Positions 25,702 through 34,564 of a DNA stretch of 64,000 nt are shown piece by piece (within the stretch, counting starts at the first letter, position 1; every line of letters begins with the position of its first letter). The DNA is from Pseudoduganella dura (lineage in GTDB: Bacteria > Pseudomonadota > Gammaproteobacteria > Burkholderiales > Burkholderiaceae_D). Location of the stretch: contig NZ_WNWM01000002.1 in NCBI RefSeq assembly GCF_009727155.1, positions 3,906,001 through 3,970,000 on the forward strand, in the 5' to 3' direction. Under the pieces are notes generated by a model. That model did no database searches and had not been told where the DNA came from. It worked only from the letters and a program-made list of their open reading frames with translations. The translations under genes and the position numbers were made by a program.

Positions 25702-26370
25702 TTACTTCAGGATCTTGTGCAGCCAGCCGGAAATGTCGTTCACTTCTTCCGGCGACACGGAGTGCTGCATGTAGTAATCGTGCCACTCCACCTGGTAGCC
25801 GAGCGTTTGCAGCAGGTCGCGCGAGGCGGTGGCGCGGGCCAGCGGGATCACCTGGTCGAGCCGGCCGTGCACGAGGAAGATCGGCGTGTCCTGGTTGGCC
25901 GGGCTGCGCTCGGCGGCCACCTTGTCGGCCAGCGGCACGTAGCCGGACAGGCACAGCAGGCCGCCCAGCTTTTCCGGGTAGCGCAGGCCGGTCTGCAGCG
26001 TCATCGCGCAGCCCTGCGAGAAGCCGCCCAGGATGATGCGGTGGGCGGGAATGCCGCGCGCCTTTTCACGGGCGATCAGCGCTTCGACCTGCAACTGCGA
26101 TGCGCGCAGGCCTTTTTCGTCTTCCTGGCGCCCCAGGTCGGTGTGGACGATGTCGTACCACGAGCGCATCGTGTAGCCGCCGTTGATGGTCACGGGCATC
26201 GTGTTCGCGTGCGGGAAGATGAAGCGGATGCCGGGCAGGCCGGACAGGTTCAGTTCCTGCACGAACGGCACGAAGTCGTTGCCGTCCGCGCCCAGGCCGT
26301 GCAGCCAGATGATGGCGACCTGCGGGTTGTCGTTGGTGGCGACTTCGATGTTCGGTAGCACGTCAATCAT
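25702..26370 (-). CDS. Carboxylesterase / phospholipase family hydrolase
   Basis: A 222-residue cytosolic serine hydrolase of the PF02230 group (LYPLA/EstA-like). Features: WLHGLGADGNDF (oxyanion loop, 22-33), FPHAN, nucleophile elbow GGFSQG with Ser118, an Asp near 172 in HGRLDQVIP and a C-terminal His in WHDYYMQHS. Such enzymes hydrolyse short acyl esters or acyl-lysophospholipids. The gene lies directly downstream of mogA on the same strand, separated by 12 nt, so it is likely in an operon with mogA and darP, although no functional link is obvious. Confidence 0.92.
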   Translation of the reverse strand: MIDVLPNIEVATNDNPQVAIIWLHGLGADGNDFVPFVQELNLSGLPGIRFIFPHANTMPVTINGGYTMRSWYDIVHTDLGRQEDEKGLRASQLQVEALIAREKARGIPAHRIILGGFSQGCAMTLQTGLRYPEKLGGLLCLSGYVPLADKVAAERSPANQDTPIFLVHGRLDQVIPLARATASRDLLQTLGYQVEWHDYYMQHSVSPEEVNDISGWLHKILK

Positions 26371-26382
26371 GCGTTTTCCTCG

Positions 26383-27063
26383 TTACAGTGGAGTGGCCGC
26401 CGCACGGTTCCTGATGGCGGACTTCGGCCGGAATGCCTTGCACACGGCGCTGTCGGTTTCGATGTACGGGCCGCCGATCAGGTCGATGCAGTAGGGAACG
26501 GCGGCGAAGATGCCCGCGGCGACCTGGTTGCCGGCATCGTCCTTCAGGCCTTCCAGCGTTTCCCGGATGGACTTGGGCTGGCCCGGCAGGTTCATGATCA
26601 ATGTGGCATGCGGTGCGGTGGCACGATCGTCGGATTCACGGATCACCGCCACCTGCCGCGACAGGATCGCGGTCGGGACGAAGTGCAGGCTGATCTGCCG
26701 CATCTGTTCGCCGAAGCCCGGCATTTCCTTCGTGCCCACCGCCAGCGTGGCTTCGGGCGTCACGTCGCGCCGCGCCGGGCCGGTGCCGCCGGTGGTCAGC
26801 ACCAGGTGGCATTTCACCGTATCGGCCAGTTCGACGAGCGTGGCTTCGATCGTGGCACGGTCGTCCGGGATCAGGCGCGTCTCGACGCGGAACGGCGTGG
26901 TGATCGCGCCATTGAGCCATTCTTCCAGCGCGGGAATGCCCCCGTCCTGGTAGACGCCGCTGCTGGCCCGGTCGGAGACGGAGACCAGGCCGATGACGAG
27001 CAGGTTCGCCAGCTCGTCCGGCCCGGGGGCCGGCTTAGCCGCATCAGTCGTCGCGGTCGTCAT
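26383..27063 (-). CDS. mogA: Molybdopterin adenylyltransferase (MogA/MoaB family)
   Basis: A 226-residue molybdenum-cofactor enzyme with the conserved TTGGTGPARRDVTPEAT motif of MogA/MoaB/gephyrin and a later INLPGQP-like element (MNLPGQPKSI). It adenylates molybdopterin before molybdate insertion. It carries about 20 residues of N-terminal extension (MTTATTDAAKPAPGPDELAN) relative to E. coli MogA. Its start overlaps the 3' end of darP by 20 nt (27044-27063), so translational coupling is likely. Cytosolic. The start codon is the overlapping ATG; no other good candidate lies near. Confidence 0.92.
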   Translation of the reverse strand: MTTATTDAAKPAPGPDELANLLVIGLVSVSDRASSGVYQDGGIPALEEWLNGAITTPFRVETRLIPDDRATIEATLVELADTVKCHLVLTTGGTGPARRDVTPEATLAVGTKEMPGFGEQMRQISLHFVPTAILSRQVAVIRESDDRATAPHATLIMNLPGQPKSIRETLEGLKDDAGNQVAAGIFAAVPYCIDLIGGPYIETDSAVCKAFRPKSAIRNRAAATPL

Positions 27064-27655
27064 CTTCGTCGTCCTCGCCTTCGGCGTCGGCGGCAGCCTT
27101 CGCCGCGCCGCGCGTCTTCGTGTCCAGGTCCTTCAGGATCTGGAAGATCTCGCGGTACGCCTTCGGCGGCTTGTTCTCGGCCTGCTCCTTGCGCGCGTTG
27201 CGGATCAGCGTGCGCAGGTGCTGGCCGTCCAGCTCCTGGTGCTCGGCCAGCAGCACGGTCAGCGCCTGGTCGTCCGCCAGCAGCTTGTCGCGGCGGCGCT
27301 CCAGCGCGTGCAGCGCGGCCGTATCGGCCTTCGACGCGCCCTTCCAGCCTTCGATGGTGCGCTGGATGATGGCCACTTCCTCTTCCGAGAGGGTGCGCAT
27401 CTTCTTGCCCACGAACTGCAGCTGGCGGCGGCGGCCTTCGTGGTTCTTGATGGTCTGGCATACCAGGATGGCATCCCGCACGTCGTCCGGCATCGGCACG
27501 CGCTTGACGCGGTCGCGCGGTTGTTCGACCAGTTCATTGCCGAGCGCCTGCAGCGCGTCGGACTGGCGTTTCAGTTCGGTCTTGGAAGGACGGTCGTATT
27601 TTTCCTCGAATTCGGAGGAATCGAAGCCGACGGCCCCGCGGTTTGCATTTGGCAT
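27044..27655 (-). CDS. darP: Ribosome biogenesis factor DarP (DUF615/YjgA)
   Basis: A 203-residue basic/acidic protein of the YjgA family, now called DarP, which associates with pre-50S particles and helps peptidyl-transferase-centre maturation. The sequence has the family's SKTELKRQSDALQALGNEL and AILVCQTIKNHEGRRRQLQF segments, followed by a long helical part and an acidic tail (EGEDDEDDDRDD). Length is slightly above the usual 180 because of this tail. It is divergent from pmbA, as in many proteobacteria where yjgA and pmbA are neighbours, which supports the assignment. Confidence 0.94.
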   Translation of the reverse strand: MPNANRGAVGFDSSEFEEKYDRPSKTELKRQSDALQALGNELVEQPRDRVKRVPMPDDVRDAILVCQTIKNHEGRRRQLQFVGKKMRTLSEEEVAIIQRTIEGWKGASKADTAALHALERRRDKLLADDQALTVLLAEHQELDGQHLRTLIRNARKEQAENKPPKAYREIFQILKDLDTKTRGAAKAAADAEGEDDEDDDRDD

Positions 27656-27746
27656 GATGAAGAACGCGCCACTTCAGGCGCGCCTGTAAAATCGGTAAAC
27701 GGCTGCTATGATAACTGTTTTAAAGTTTAGCCGGCCAAAACACCCT

Positions 27747-29099
27747 ATGAGCGAATCGCATTTCACCCACAGCCAGGACCAGTTGAAACAGATCGCGCGA
27801 GACGTATTGGGTTACGCGCGCGAGACCGGCGGCACCGATGCCGCCGTCGAGATCAGCGAGGGCAGCGGGCTGTCGGTATCGGTTCGCAAGGGCAAGATCG
27901 AAACGATCGAGCAGAACAAGGACAAGGGCCTGGGCATCACCGTCTTCGTCGGCCAGAAGCGCGGCAACGCGTCGACGTCCGACTTTTCCACCGCTTCGCT
28001 GCGCGCCACCGTGGAAGCGGCGTTCAACATCGCCCGCTTCACGGCGGACGACGAAGCGGCCGGCCTGGCGGAAGAGGAATTGCTCGAGCGCGATCCGCGC
28101 GACCTGGAACTGTTCTACCCGTGGCCCATCACCACCGAGGAAGCGGTCGTGCTGGCGCAGCGCGCCGAGGCGGCCGGCTTCGCGGTCGATCCGCGCGTGA
28201 CCAACAGCGAAGGCGCCGGCGTGCACGTGCAGCAGTCGCACTTCGTCTCGGCCAACTCGCGCGGCTTCATCGGCGGCTACCCGTATTCGCGCCACACCAT
28301 CTCGGCCACGCCGATCGCCGGCAAGGGCGCCAACATGCAGCGCGACGACTGGTACAGCTCGGTGCGCGATCCGAGCAAACTGGCCACGCCGGAATCGATC
28401 GGCCGCTATGCGGCGGAGCGCGCGCTGGCCCGCCTGAACGCGCGCCAGATCACCACGCGCACCTGCCCGGTGCTGTTCGAGGCACCGCTGGCCGCCGGCC
28501 TGCTGGGCGCGTTCGTGCAAGCCACGTCGGGCGGCGCGCTGTACCGCAAGTCCACGTTCCTGCTCGATACGCTCGGCCAGCAGGTCTTCCCGGACCACGT
28601 GCAGGTCACCGAGGACCCACACGTGGTCGGCGGCATCGGTTCGGCGCCGTTCGACGAGGAAGGCGTGCGCACCCAGTACCGCGACGTGGTCAAGGACGGC
28701 ATCCTGCAGGGCTATTTCCTGTCCACGTACACGGCCCGCAAGCTGGGCATGAAGACCACCGGCAATGCCGGCGGCTCGCACAACCTGGCGCTGACGTCCT
28801 CGCTCACGCAGCCGGAAGACGATTTCGCCGGCATGCTCAGGAAAATGGGCACGGGCCTGCTGGTCACCGAACTGATGGGGCAGGGCACCAACTACGTGAC
28901 GGGCGATTACTCGCGCGGCGCGTCCGGCTTCTGGGTCGAGAACGGCATCATCCAGTACCCGGTCGAGGAAATCACCATCGCCGGCAACATGAAGGACATG
29001 CTGCGCGAGATCGTGGCCATCGGCAACGACGTGCTGATCCGTGGCACGAAGCAGACAGGTTCGATCCTTCTGGAGAAGATGGTGGTCGCCGGTAACTGA
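27747..29099 (+). CDS. pmbA: Metalloprotease-associated protein PmbA/TldE
   Basis: A 450-residue homologue of PmbA (TldE), the partner of TldD; the TldD/TldE heterodimer is a periplasmic-independent cytosolic protease processing microcin B17 and degrading CcdA. TldE supplies no HExxxH itself, and none is present here. Family segments: DAAVEISEGSGLSVSVRKG, the conserved RDPSKLATPESIGRYAAERA and GMLRKMGTGLLVTELMGQGTN-type stretch. I use the ATG at 27747 because the resulting length equals E. coli PmbA; an in-frame ATG at 27708 exists but would extend the N-terminus. Divergent from darP by 91 nt. tldD is not in the window. Confidence 0.93.
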   Translation: MSESHFTHSQDQLKQIARDVLGYARETGGTDAAVEISEGSGLSVSVRKGKIETIEQNKDKGLGITVFVGQKRGNASTSDFSTASLRATVEAAFNIARFTADDEAAGLAEEELLERDPRDLELFYPWPITTEEAVVLAQRAEAAGFAVDPRVTNSEGAGVHVQQSHFVSANSRGFIGGYPYSRHTISATPIAGKGANMQRDDWYSSVRDPSKLATPESIGRYAAERALARLNARQITTRTCPVLFEAPLAAGLLGAFVQATSGGALYRKSTFLLDTLGQQVFPDHVQVTEDPHVVGGIGSAPFDEEGVRTQYRDVVKDGILQGYFLSTYTARKLGMKTTGNAGGSHNLALTSSLTQPEDDFAGMLRKMGTGLLVTELMGQGTNYVTGDYSRGASGFWVENGIIQYPVEEITIAGNMKDMLREIVAIGNDVLIRGTKQTGSILLEKMVVAGN

Positions 29100-29196
29100 A
29101 CGGTTGCGGCGTCCCCGGCGTTTCCCTACACTGTCCTGAGCAGTAGCGTTTTCCGTAACCGCATTCCCTTACGAAAAAAAATCCTCAGGAGACCGT

Positions 29197-30285
29197 ATGG
29201 AACGTCGACGCTTCATTGCGAAGGCTGCCGCGGGCGCCGGTGCGGGCATCATCGCCGCACCGGCCATCGCACAGTCCCAGCCCACCATCACCTGGCGCCT
29301 CGCCTCGAGCTTTCCCAAGTCGCTGGACACGATCTTCGGCGCATCCGATACCTTCACCCGCCGCATTTCCCAGCTCACCAACGGCAAGTTCACCATCCGC
29401 TCGTTCGCGGCGGGCGAGATCGTGCCCGGCCTGCAGGTGCTCGACGCCGTGCAGGCCGGCACCGTCGAGTGCGGCCACAGCGCCTCCTACTATTACTTCG
29501 GCAAGGACGCCACCTTCGCTTTCGACTGCGCGGTGCCGTTCGGCCTCACGTCGCGCCAGCATACGGCGTGGTACGACCAGGGCGGCGGGCGCGAACTGAT
29601 GCGCGCCTTTTTCAAGGACTACAACATCGTCAATTTCCTCGGCGGGAATTCCGGCACGCAGATGGGCGGCTGGTTCCGCAAGGAGATCAAGTCGCTGGCC
29701 GACCTGAAAGGCACCAAGATGCGCGTGGCCGGTTTCGCCGGCAAGGTGCTCGAACGCCTCGGCGTGGTGCCGCAGCAGCTGGCCGGCGGCGACATCTACC
29801 CGGCGCTGGAGAAGGGCACGATCGATGCCGCCGAATGGGTGGGGCCGTACGACGATGAAAAGCTCGGCTTCTTCAAGGTGGCGCCGTTCTACTACGCGCC
29901 GGGGTGGTGGGAGCCGTCGGCCTCGTTCTCGTTCTACGTGAACATCAAGGATTGGGAAAAGCTGCCGAAGGATTACCAGGCCGCCGTCGAAGTGGCCACC
30001 TACGAGGCGCACGTCGCGATGCAGGCCGAGTACGACGTGAAGAACCCCACCGCGCTGGCGCGGCTGCTGAAGAACGGCGTCAAGCTGCGCACCTGGCCGC
30101 GCGACACGATGGATGCCTGCTACAAGACCGCCACCGCCGTGATGGAGGAGGAAGCATCGAAGAACGCCAAATTCCGCAAGGTGTACGACCCGTGGAAAAG
30201 GTTCCGGCAAGACCAGAACCAGTGGGCCTCGGTGGCCGAGGCGCCGATCCAGAATTACCTGATCAGCGCGGGGCGGGGCAAATGA
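29197..30285 (+). CDS. TRAP transporter substrate-binding protein, copy 1 (DctP/TakP-like)
   Basis: A 362-residue periplasmic solute receptor. The start has TCAGGAG upstream and opens into a twin-arginine-type signal (RRRFIAKAA ... IAAPAIAQ). DctP family features: WRLASSFPKSLDTIFG, the conserved MRVAGFAGKVLE helix start and GTIDAAEWVGPYDDEKLG ligand-pocket segment with Trp and Asp, and VNIKDWEKLPKDYQ. TRAP receptors feed carboxylate or other acids to a DctQM permease by a Na+-driven mechanism. The gene is monocistronic with its own terminator, is a close paralogue of the gene at 39144, and no permease gene is adjacent; the only TRAP permease in the window lies at 57.2-59.5 kb. Confidence 0.93.
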   Translation: MERRRFIAKAAAGAGAGIIAAPAIAQSQPTITWRLASSFPKSLDTIFGASDTFTRRISQLTNGKFTIRSFAAGEIVPGLQVLDAVQAGTVECGHSASYYYFGKDATFAFDCAVPFGLTSRQHTAWYDQGGGRELMRAFFKDYNIVNFLGGNSGTQMGGWFRKEIKSLADLKGTKMRVAGFAGKVLERLGVVPQQLAGGDIYPALEKGTIDAAEWVGPYDDEKLGFFKVAPFYYAPGWWEPSASFSFYVNIKDWEKLPKDYQAAVEVATYEAHVAMQAEYDVKNPTALARLLKNGVKLRTWPRDTMDACYKTATAVMEEEASKNAKFRKVYDPWKRFRQDQNQWASVAEAPIQNYLISAGRGK

Positions 30286-30330
30286 TGCATCGGCATTAAA
30301 GCGAACTCTATTCGATCGACTATTGAAATA

Positions 30331-30368
30331 AAAGCCGGCATGGATTATTTCCATGCCGGCTTTTTTTA
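30331..30368 (+). terminator. Strong terminator after TRAP receptor copy 1
   Basis: AAGCCGGCATGGA (30332-30344) and TCCATGCCGGCTT (30350-30362) form a 13-bp stem closed by seven T. It ends the receptor transcript and insulates the TonB receptor region. Confidence 0.92.
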
Positions 30369-30820
30369 TGCCGCTTATTTGGCCGTTGAATCTTCCTTGT
30401 GGCATCGCCGTGCGCCGAGGTATATAAAAAGCATATAGGGAATTATCTTCCTGGAATACCTCGCTGTAGTTCGGCTGGTGCACTTGAATATACGTATTTG
30501 GTTTTCTACAACAATCAGGCGATTTCCATCGACAGGTCATGTTGCGCCGCAAAAATTTCACTGAATGGTCAATAACCGATCAATACAATGAGCAATTTCC
30601 TGCAATTCTGCGCTATTGATATCGTGATAACGATTCCAGCAAGCGCTCCGCTGGGCGTTTTCGCGGCGAGGCAAAGTTAATTATGCTGCAACTGCGCTTT
30701 TTCTTATCCAATCAACTTGCTGAGCAATGGGATACCGGGAGTTAAAAGCTCCCGATATGCCGCTTAAATATACCCGGCAGGGTTAAAGCAAAAATTCGAT
30801 TAAAAAAAGTGGAGTAGAAA
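30369..30820 (+). promoter_or_regulatory. AT-rich leader/promoter region of the large TonB receptor
   Basis: A 450-nt gene-free stretch with much lower GC than its neighbours. It contains an imperfect inverted repeat ATACCGGGAG (30732-30741) / CTCCCGATAT (30749-30758), 9 of 10 pairs, about 65 nt upstream of the ATG, plus several TATAAA- or TAAAAT-like hexamers. I see no small gene. It probably carries a regulated promoter and a leader hairpin; the controlling factor is unknown. Confidence 0.45.
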
Positions 30821-33800
30821 ATGCAAAGGTTCACCATGAAGCCAGCGCGGCTCGGCACGCTGAGCGGTGCCGTTTCGCTGGCGCTTGCCTCGATGGCCGG
30901 CAGCACCCCCGCGATCGCGCAGCAGCAGGCCGCCACCGAGTCCGCCGAACCCATCCAGAAGGTGCAGGTGGTTGCCACCCGCGCATCGCAGCAGTCCGGC
31001 ATCGAACGCAAGAAGAACGCCGCCACGGCGATGGACTCGATCGTGGCCGAGGACGTGGGCGCGTTTCCTGACCGGAACGTGGCCGAGGCGATCTCGCGGA
31101 TCGCCGGCATCGCCGTCGAACGCGGCGACTTCGGCGAAGGCACCAGCGTGGCCGTGCGCGGCAACTCGCCGGACGTGACCCGGGTGGAAATCGACGGCCA
31201 GGGCGTGCAGGCCGGCGGCGGCACCGATCTCAATGGGGGCGGCAGCGGCCGGGGCGTGGAACTGCGCGAGATCTCCGCCGACCTGATCAAAAGCGTGGAC
31301 ATCGTCAAGGGCGCCACCGCCGACATGACCGAAGGCTCGTTGGGTGGCGGCGTGATCATCAAGACCCGCACAGGCCTCGACTTCAAGAAGCCTTTCTATT
31401 CGCTGCGCCTGGCCGGCTCGCAAACCTCCTTGAACAAGGACTGGACGCCGGACGGCAACCTGGTGCTGGCCAACCAGTTCCTCAAAGGGCGGCTGGGCGT
31501 CGTGTTCAACGCCTCAGCTTCGCAGGTGCGCAACGAAGGGCACTCGGCGCAGAATTCGGCCAACAGTTCGGGTTATGCCCGCGCCATCGATTTCGACGGG
31601 TCACCGGAAAAAACCTTTTCATACCAACCGGGCACGGTCGACACGGGCAACGCCAGCGCCACCCAGCCATTCGTGCGCAGCGAGCTCGCTTCCGGCAGTG
31701 GCTACTTCGACGCGGCTACGCCGCTGGACCTGATCACACGCTCGGCGGCGGCACAAAGCAAGGCGGATTGCTATGCGGCGTTTCCGAACCTGACACAGGC
31801 GCAGGTCAATTCGATCAAGGAAGGCAATACCCGCACCGGTGCGATCAACCAGCGCGGCAACGAACAGCTGACCTGCCTGAACCAGTGGAACGACTACACG
31901 CCGGCATTGCTGCGCTACATGCAGAAAAAGCAGATCGACAAGCGCCGCTCGTTCGACCTGCGGCTGGACTTCAAGGTGAACGACGAGCTGACCGTATACG
32001 GCAAAGGCAGTTACCAGCGCCGCCGCGTGGACGACAACGCCCTCACCTATGGCCTCGGTGGCGTGTCCATCAATCCGGCAGCGACCGCCAGCCCCACGTA
32101 CAGCGGCGCGGCATACACTGAAAATAGCGCCACCAACACGCTCGTGCCAGTAGCGGGGTCCGGCTACTACAGCTATGCGACGCCGACATGGCGGACCGGC
32201 AACTACCCATGGTCGAACTCGGTTGTCAACATCAACCCGGCTTCCGTAACGGTGGACGCGAACCACCACGTGACCGGTTTCACGATCGCCGATGGCAACG
32301 CCAGCACGGACCAGATCCACAATATCATGGAAACCAGCAGCCGTTACCTGCAGCTGGGCGGTACCTACCGCAAGGGCGGCCTGCTGGCCGAGTTTATGGC
32401 GGGCGATGCAAAGTCCGATTTCACGCGCGGCGACAAGCGCACCACCTTCACCTACAACTATGGACCGGCCACGCTCTCGGTGCTGCCGAATGGCCTGTGG
32501 TCATACGCCTTCCCGGAAGGCGGCGGCCCGTCCGCCGCCACACCGGCGCAGTATGCGACGCTGCGGCCCGCATCAGCCGCCCTGGCCGCGGTGAAGGCAG
32601 CCGGCAATGTCGTCAGCGGCGTGCCGGCCTATACGATCGCGCAGCAACCCCTGACGAGCCAGGCGCCGCAGATCACATGGACGCCCAAGATCAGCGACAC
32701 CAGCGAACGCACCGCGAAGCTCGACCTGACCTATGCGCTGCCAGGTGAAGTGCCTTTCCTGACCCGGCTGAAGACGGGCTTCAATTTCCGCGATACGTCG
32801 GGCAACAGCTGGGGTGCCGGTGGCTATGAGGCGAAGACGGCCGTTGGCACCTACGGCGAGGCGGGCTACCAGCGCGCCGTGCTGGTGCCGTCGGCCAACG
32901 TGCGCAGTTCGTTCATCGCCTGCCAGGACACACCGGGCTCGCTGGGTGCGGGCGGCAAGCCATGCCAGTACGGTTATGTGCCGAGCAATTCCTATGCGGC
33001 GAACTCGATCCAGTCCGGCCAGGCCGTGCTGACCCAGGCACAGTTCCAGGACATTATCGCGCAGTCGATGAATCAGGCCGCCAACCAGTTCTTTTCCGGC
33101 GCAAAAGATCGTCCGGCCGAGCTGATCAATGGCTGGACCGGGCTCGATGTCGAGAAAGTATTCGCCATGGCAAACCTGCCGAACGTGAACTACAACTGTG
33201 TCAAGGAGTGCACCGGCACGGATGGCCAGGTGTACCAGCAGCCGGTGAGCAAGTTCCGCGAGCGCACCCGGTCCGGCTACCTCATGACCGACTTCGCGCT
33301 CGACCATGTACCCTTCAGCGAGCGCCCGCTTCCGTTTGGCATGGAGTTCGACGGCAATGCCGGTGTCCGCATCGTCAATACCCGGGTCGAAGGGTCGGGC
33401 AACATGACGTTCACCTCGATCGTTCCGACAGCCAATTACGACCCGCTGAGGCCGAATGCCGCCGGCGGTACGGTGACGGCGTCGGTCACGAAAGCCACTA
33501 CCATGCAGGCCAGCGCGACGGATTACCTGCCGATCTGGAACCTGGCGCTGTGGGTGGTGCCGGACCAGTGGGTGGTGCGCTGGCACCAGTCCAAATCGGT
33601 GGCACGGCCAGGCGTGAGTTCTCTGCTGCCATCGGGGACCTGCACGTTTGACGCAAGGAACCTGCTCACCAACGACGACGCGGACATGCGCTGCTCCGGC
33701 ACGATCGGCAATCCGGCGTTGCGGCCGCAGTCGAACCGTAATCAGAACTTGTCCGTGGAGTGGTACCCGAACATCGACTCGACGTTCTCGGTTACCGCGT

Positions 33801-34516
33801 TCCGCCAGAAAGGCAAGATCGGCCCGGCATTTACGACCGGTGTCAGCGGCGTGAAGGTGTTCCAGGGCTCGAACCTGGTCGATCCGCAAACCGGCGCACC
33901 GCTCGACGACGTCGACTTCAGCTACAACACATACGAGAACGGTGCCGCCACCACACGCAAGGGTTTCGAGGTCTCGTCGAAGACGGCGTTCACCTTCCTG
34001 CCATGGCGCCTGCGCTACTTGGGCGTGGACCTGAACTACACGAAGCTGCGCTCGGCGACGTCTGCCGTCAACGTGGTGGATCTGCTCACGGGTGATCCAC
34101 TGCCGCCGGCACGCGAGTCGAAGTACTCGTACAACTGGTCGCTGTGGTACGACGACGGCAAGCTGTCGGCCCGCGTGGCGGTGCAGGCGGTCGCCGAGTA
34201 CTTCACCTGCATCGCGTCGTGCGGCGGCACCGCGGTGAACAACTATCCGAGCGCCGGCGGCGGCAGCCGGATCAATGTGCAACCTTATAACCCGGGTTCG
34301 CCGAACTTCCGCGATGCCAACCGCTTCATCGATGCCAAGATCGCGTACCGCATCAACGATTCGATCGAGGTATTCGCCGAGGGCCGCAACCTGGGCAAGG
34401 AAGGCACGTCGAACAGCCAGGGAAAATATGCCGCATTCGCCGATGGCACGCCGAACCTGAACGACTACGCATATCCGGGCCGGCGCCTCATGGTGGGCAT
34501 CAACCTGCGCAACTGA
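30821..34516 (+). CDS. Large TonB-dependent receptor
   Basis: A 1231-residue outer-membrane receptor. A signal peptide runs to about residue 34 (TPAIAQQQ); next comes a TonB box-like QKVQVVATR region, then the plug (about 60-190) with AFPDRNVAEAISRIAG, VAVRGNSPDVTRVEIDGQ and KSVDIVKGATADMTEGSLGGG, and a long beta-barrel with FKVNDELTVYGKGSYQRRRVD-type strands. The sequence style matches the TonB-Xanth-Caul group (TIGR01782), which often imports plant oligosaccharides or other large nutrients. The last residue is Asn (VGINLRN) rather than the usual terminal aromatic for BAM recognition. A GTGGAG ribosome-binding site precedes the ATG. Monocistronic; the neighbour downstream is convergent. Confidence 0.93.
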   Translation: MQRFTMKPARLGTLSGAVSLALASMAGSTPAIAQQQAATESAEPIQKVQVVATRASQQSGIERKKNAATAMDSIVAEDVGAFPDRNVAEAISRIAGIAVERGDFGEGTSVAVRGNSPDVTRVEIDGQGVQAGGGTDLNGGGSGRGVELREISADLIKSVDIVKGATADMTEGSLGGGVIIKTRTGLDFKKPFYSLRLAGSQTSLNKDWTPDGNLVLANQFLKGRLGVVFNASASQVRNEGHSAQNSANSSGYARAIDFDGSPEKTFSYQPGTVDTGNASATQPFVRSELASGSGYFDAATPLDLITRSAAAQSKADCYAAFPNLTQAQVNSIKEGNTRTGAINQRGNEQLTCLNQWNDYTPALLRYMQKKQIDKRRSFDLRLDFKVNDELTVYGKGSYQRRRVDDNALTYGLGGVSINPAATASPTYSGAAYTENSATNTLVPVAGSGYYSYATPTWRTGNYPWSNSVVNINPASVTVDANHHVTGFTIADGNASTDQIHNIMETSSRYLQLGGTYRKGGLLAEFMAGDAKSDFTRGDKRTTFTYNYGPATLSVLPNGLWSYAFPEGGGPSAATPAQYATLRPASAALAAVKAAGNVVSGVPAYTIAQQPLTSQAPQITWTPKISDTSERTAKLDLTYALPGEVPFLTRLKTGFNFRDTSGNSWGAGGYEAKTAVGTYGEAGYQRAVLVPSANVRSSFIACQDTPGSLGAGGKPCQYGYVPSNSYAANSIQSGQAVLTQAQFQDIIAQSMNQAANQFFSGAKDRPAELINGWTGLDVEKVFAMANLPNVNYNCVKECTGTDGQVYQQPVSKFRERTRSGYLMTDFALDHVPFSERPLPFGMEFDGNAGVRIVNTRVEGSGNMTFTSIVPTANYDPLRPNAAGGTVTASVTKATTMQASATDYLPIWNLALWVVPDQWVVRWHQSKSVARPGVSSLLPSGTCTFDARNLLTNDDADMRCSGTIGNPALRPQSNRNQNLSVEWYPNIDSTFSVTAFRQKGKIGPAFTTGVSGVKVFQGSNLVDPQTGAPLDDVDFSYNTYENGAATTRKGFEVSSKTAFTFLPWRLRYLGVDLNYTKLRSATSAVNVVDLLTGDPLPPARESKYSYNWSLWYDDGKLSARVAVQAVAEYFTCIASCGGTAVNNYPSAGGGSRINVQPYNPGSPNFRDANRFIDAKIAYRINDSIEVFAEGRNLGKEGTSNSQGKYAAFADGTPNLNDYAYPGRRLMVGINLRN

Positions 34517-34564
34517 TGGGGCAGCAAAGCGATGGCGACAGGCCGCGCGCCTGCCGCCGCGCCA

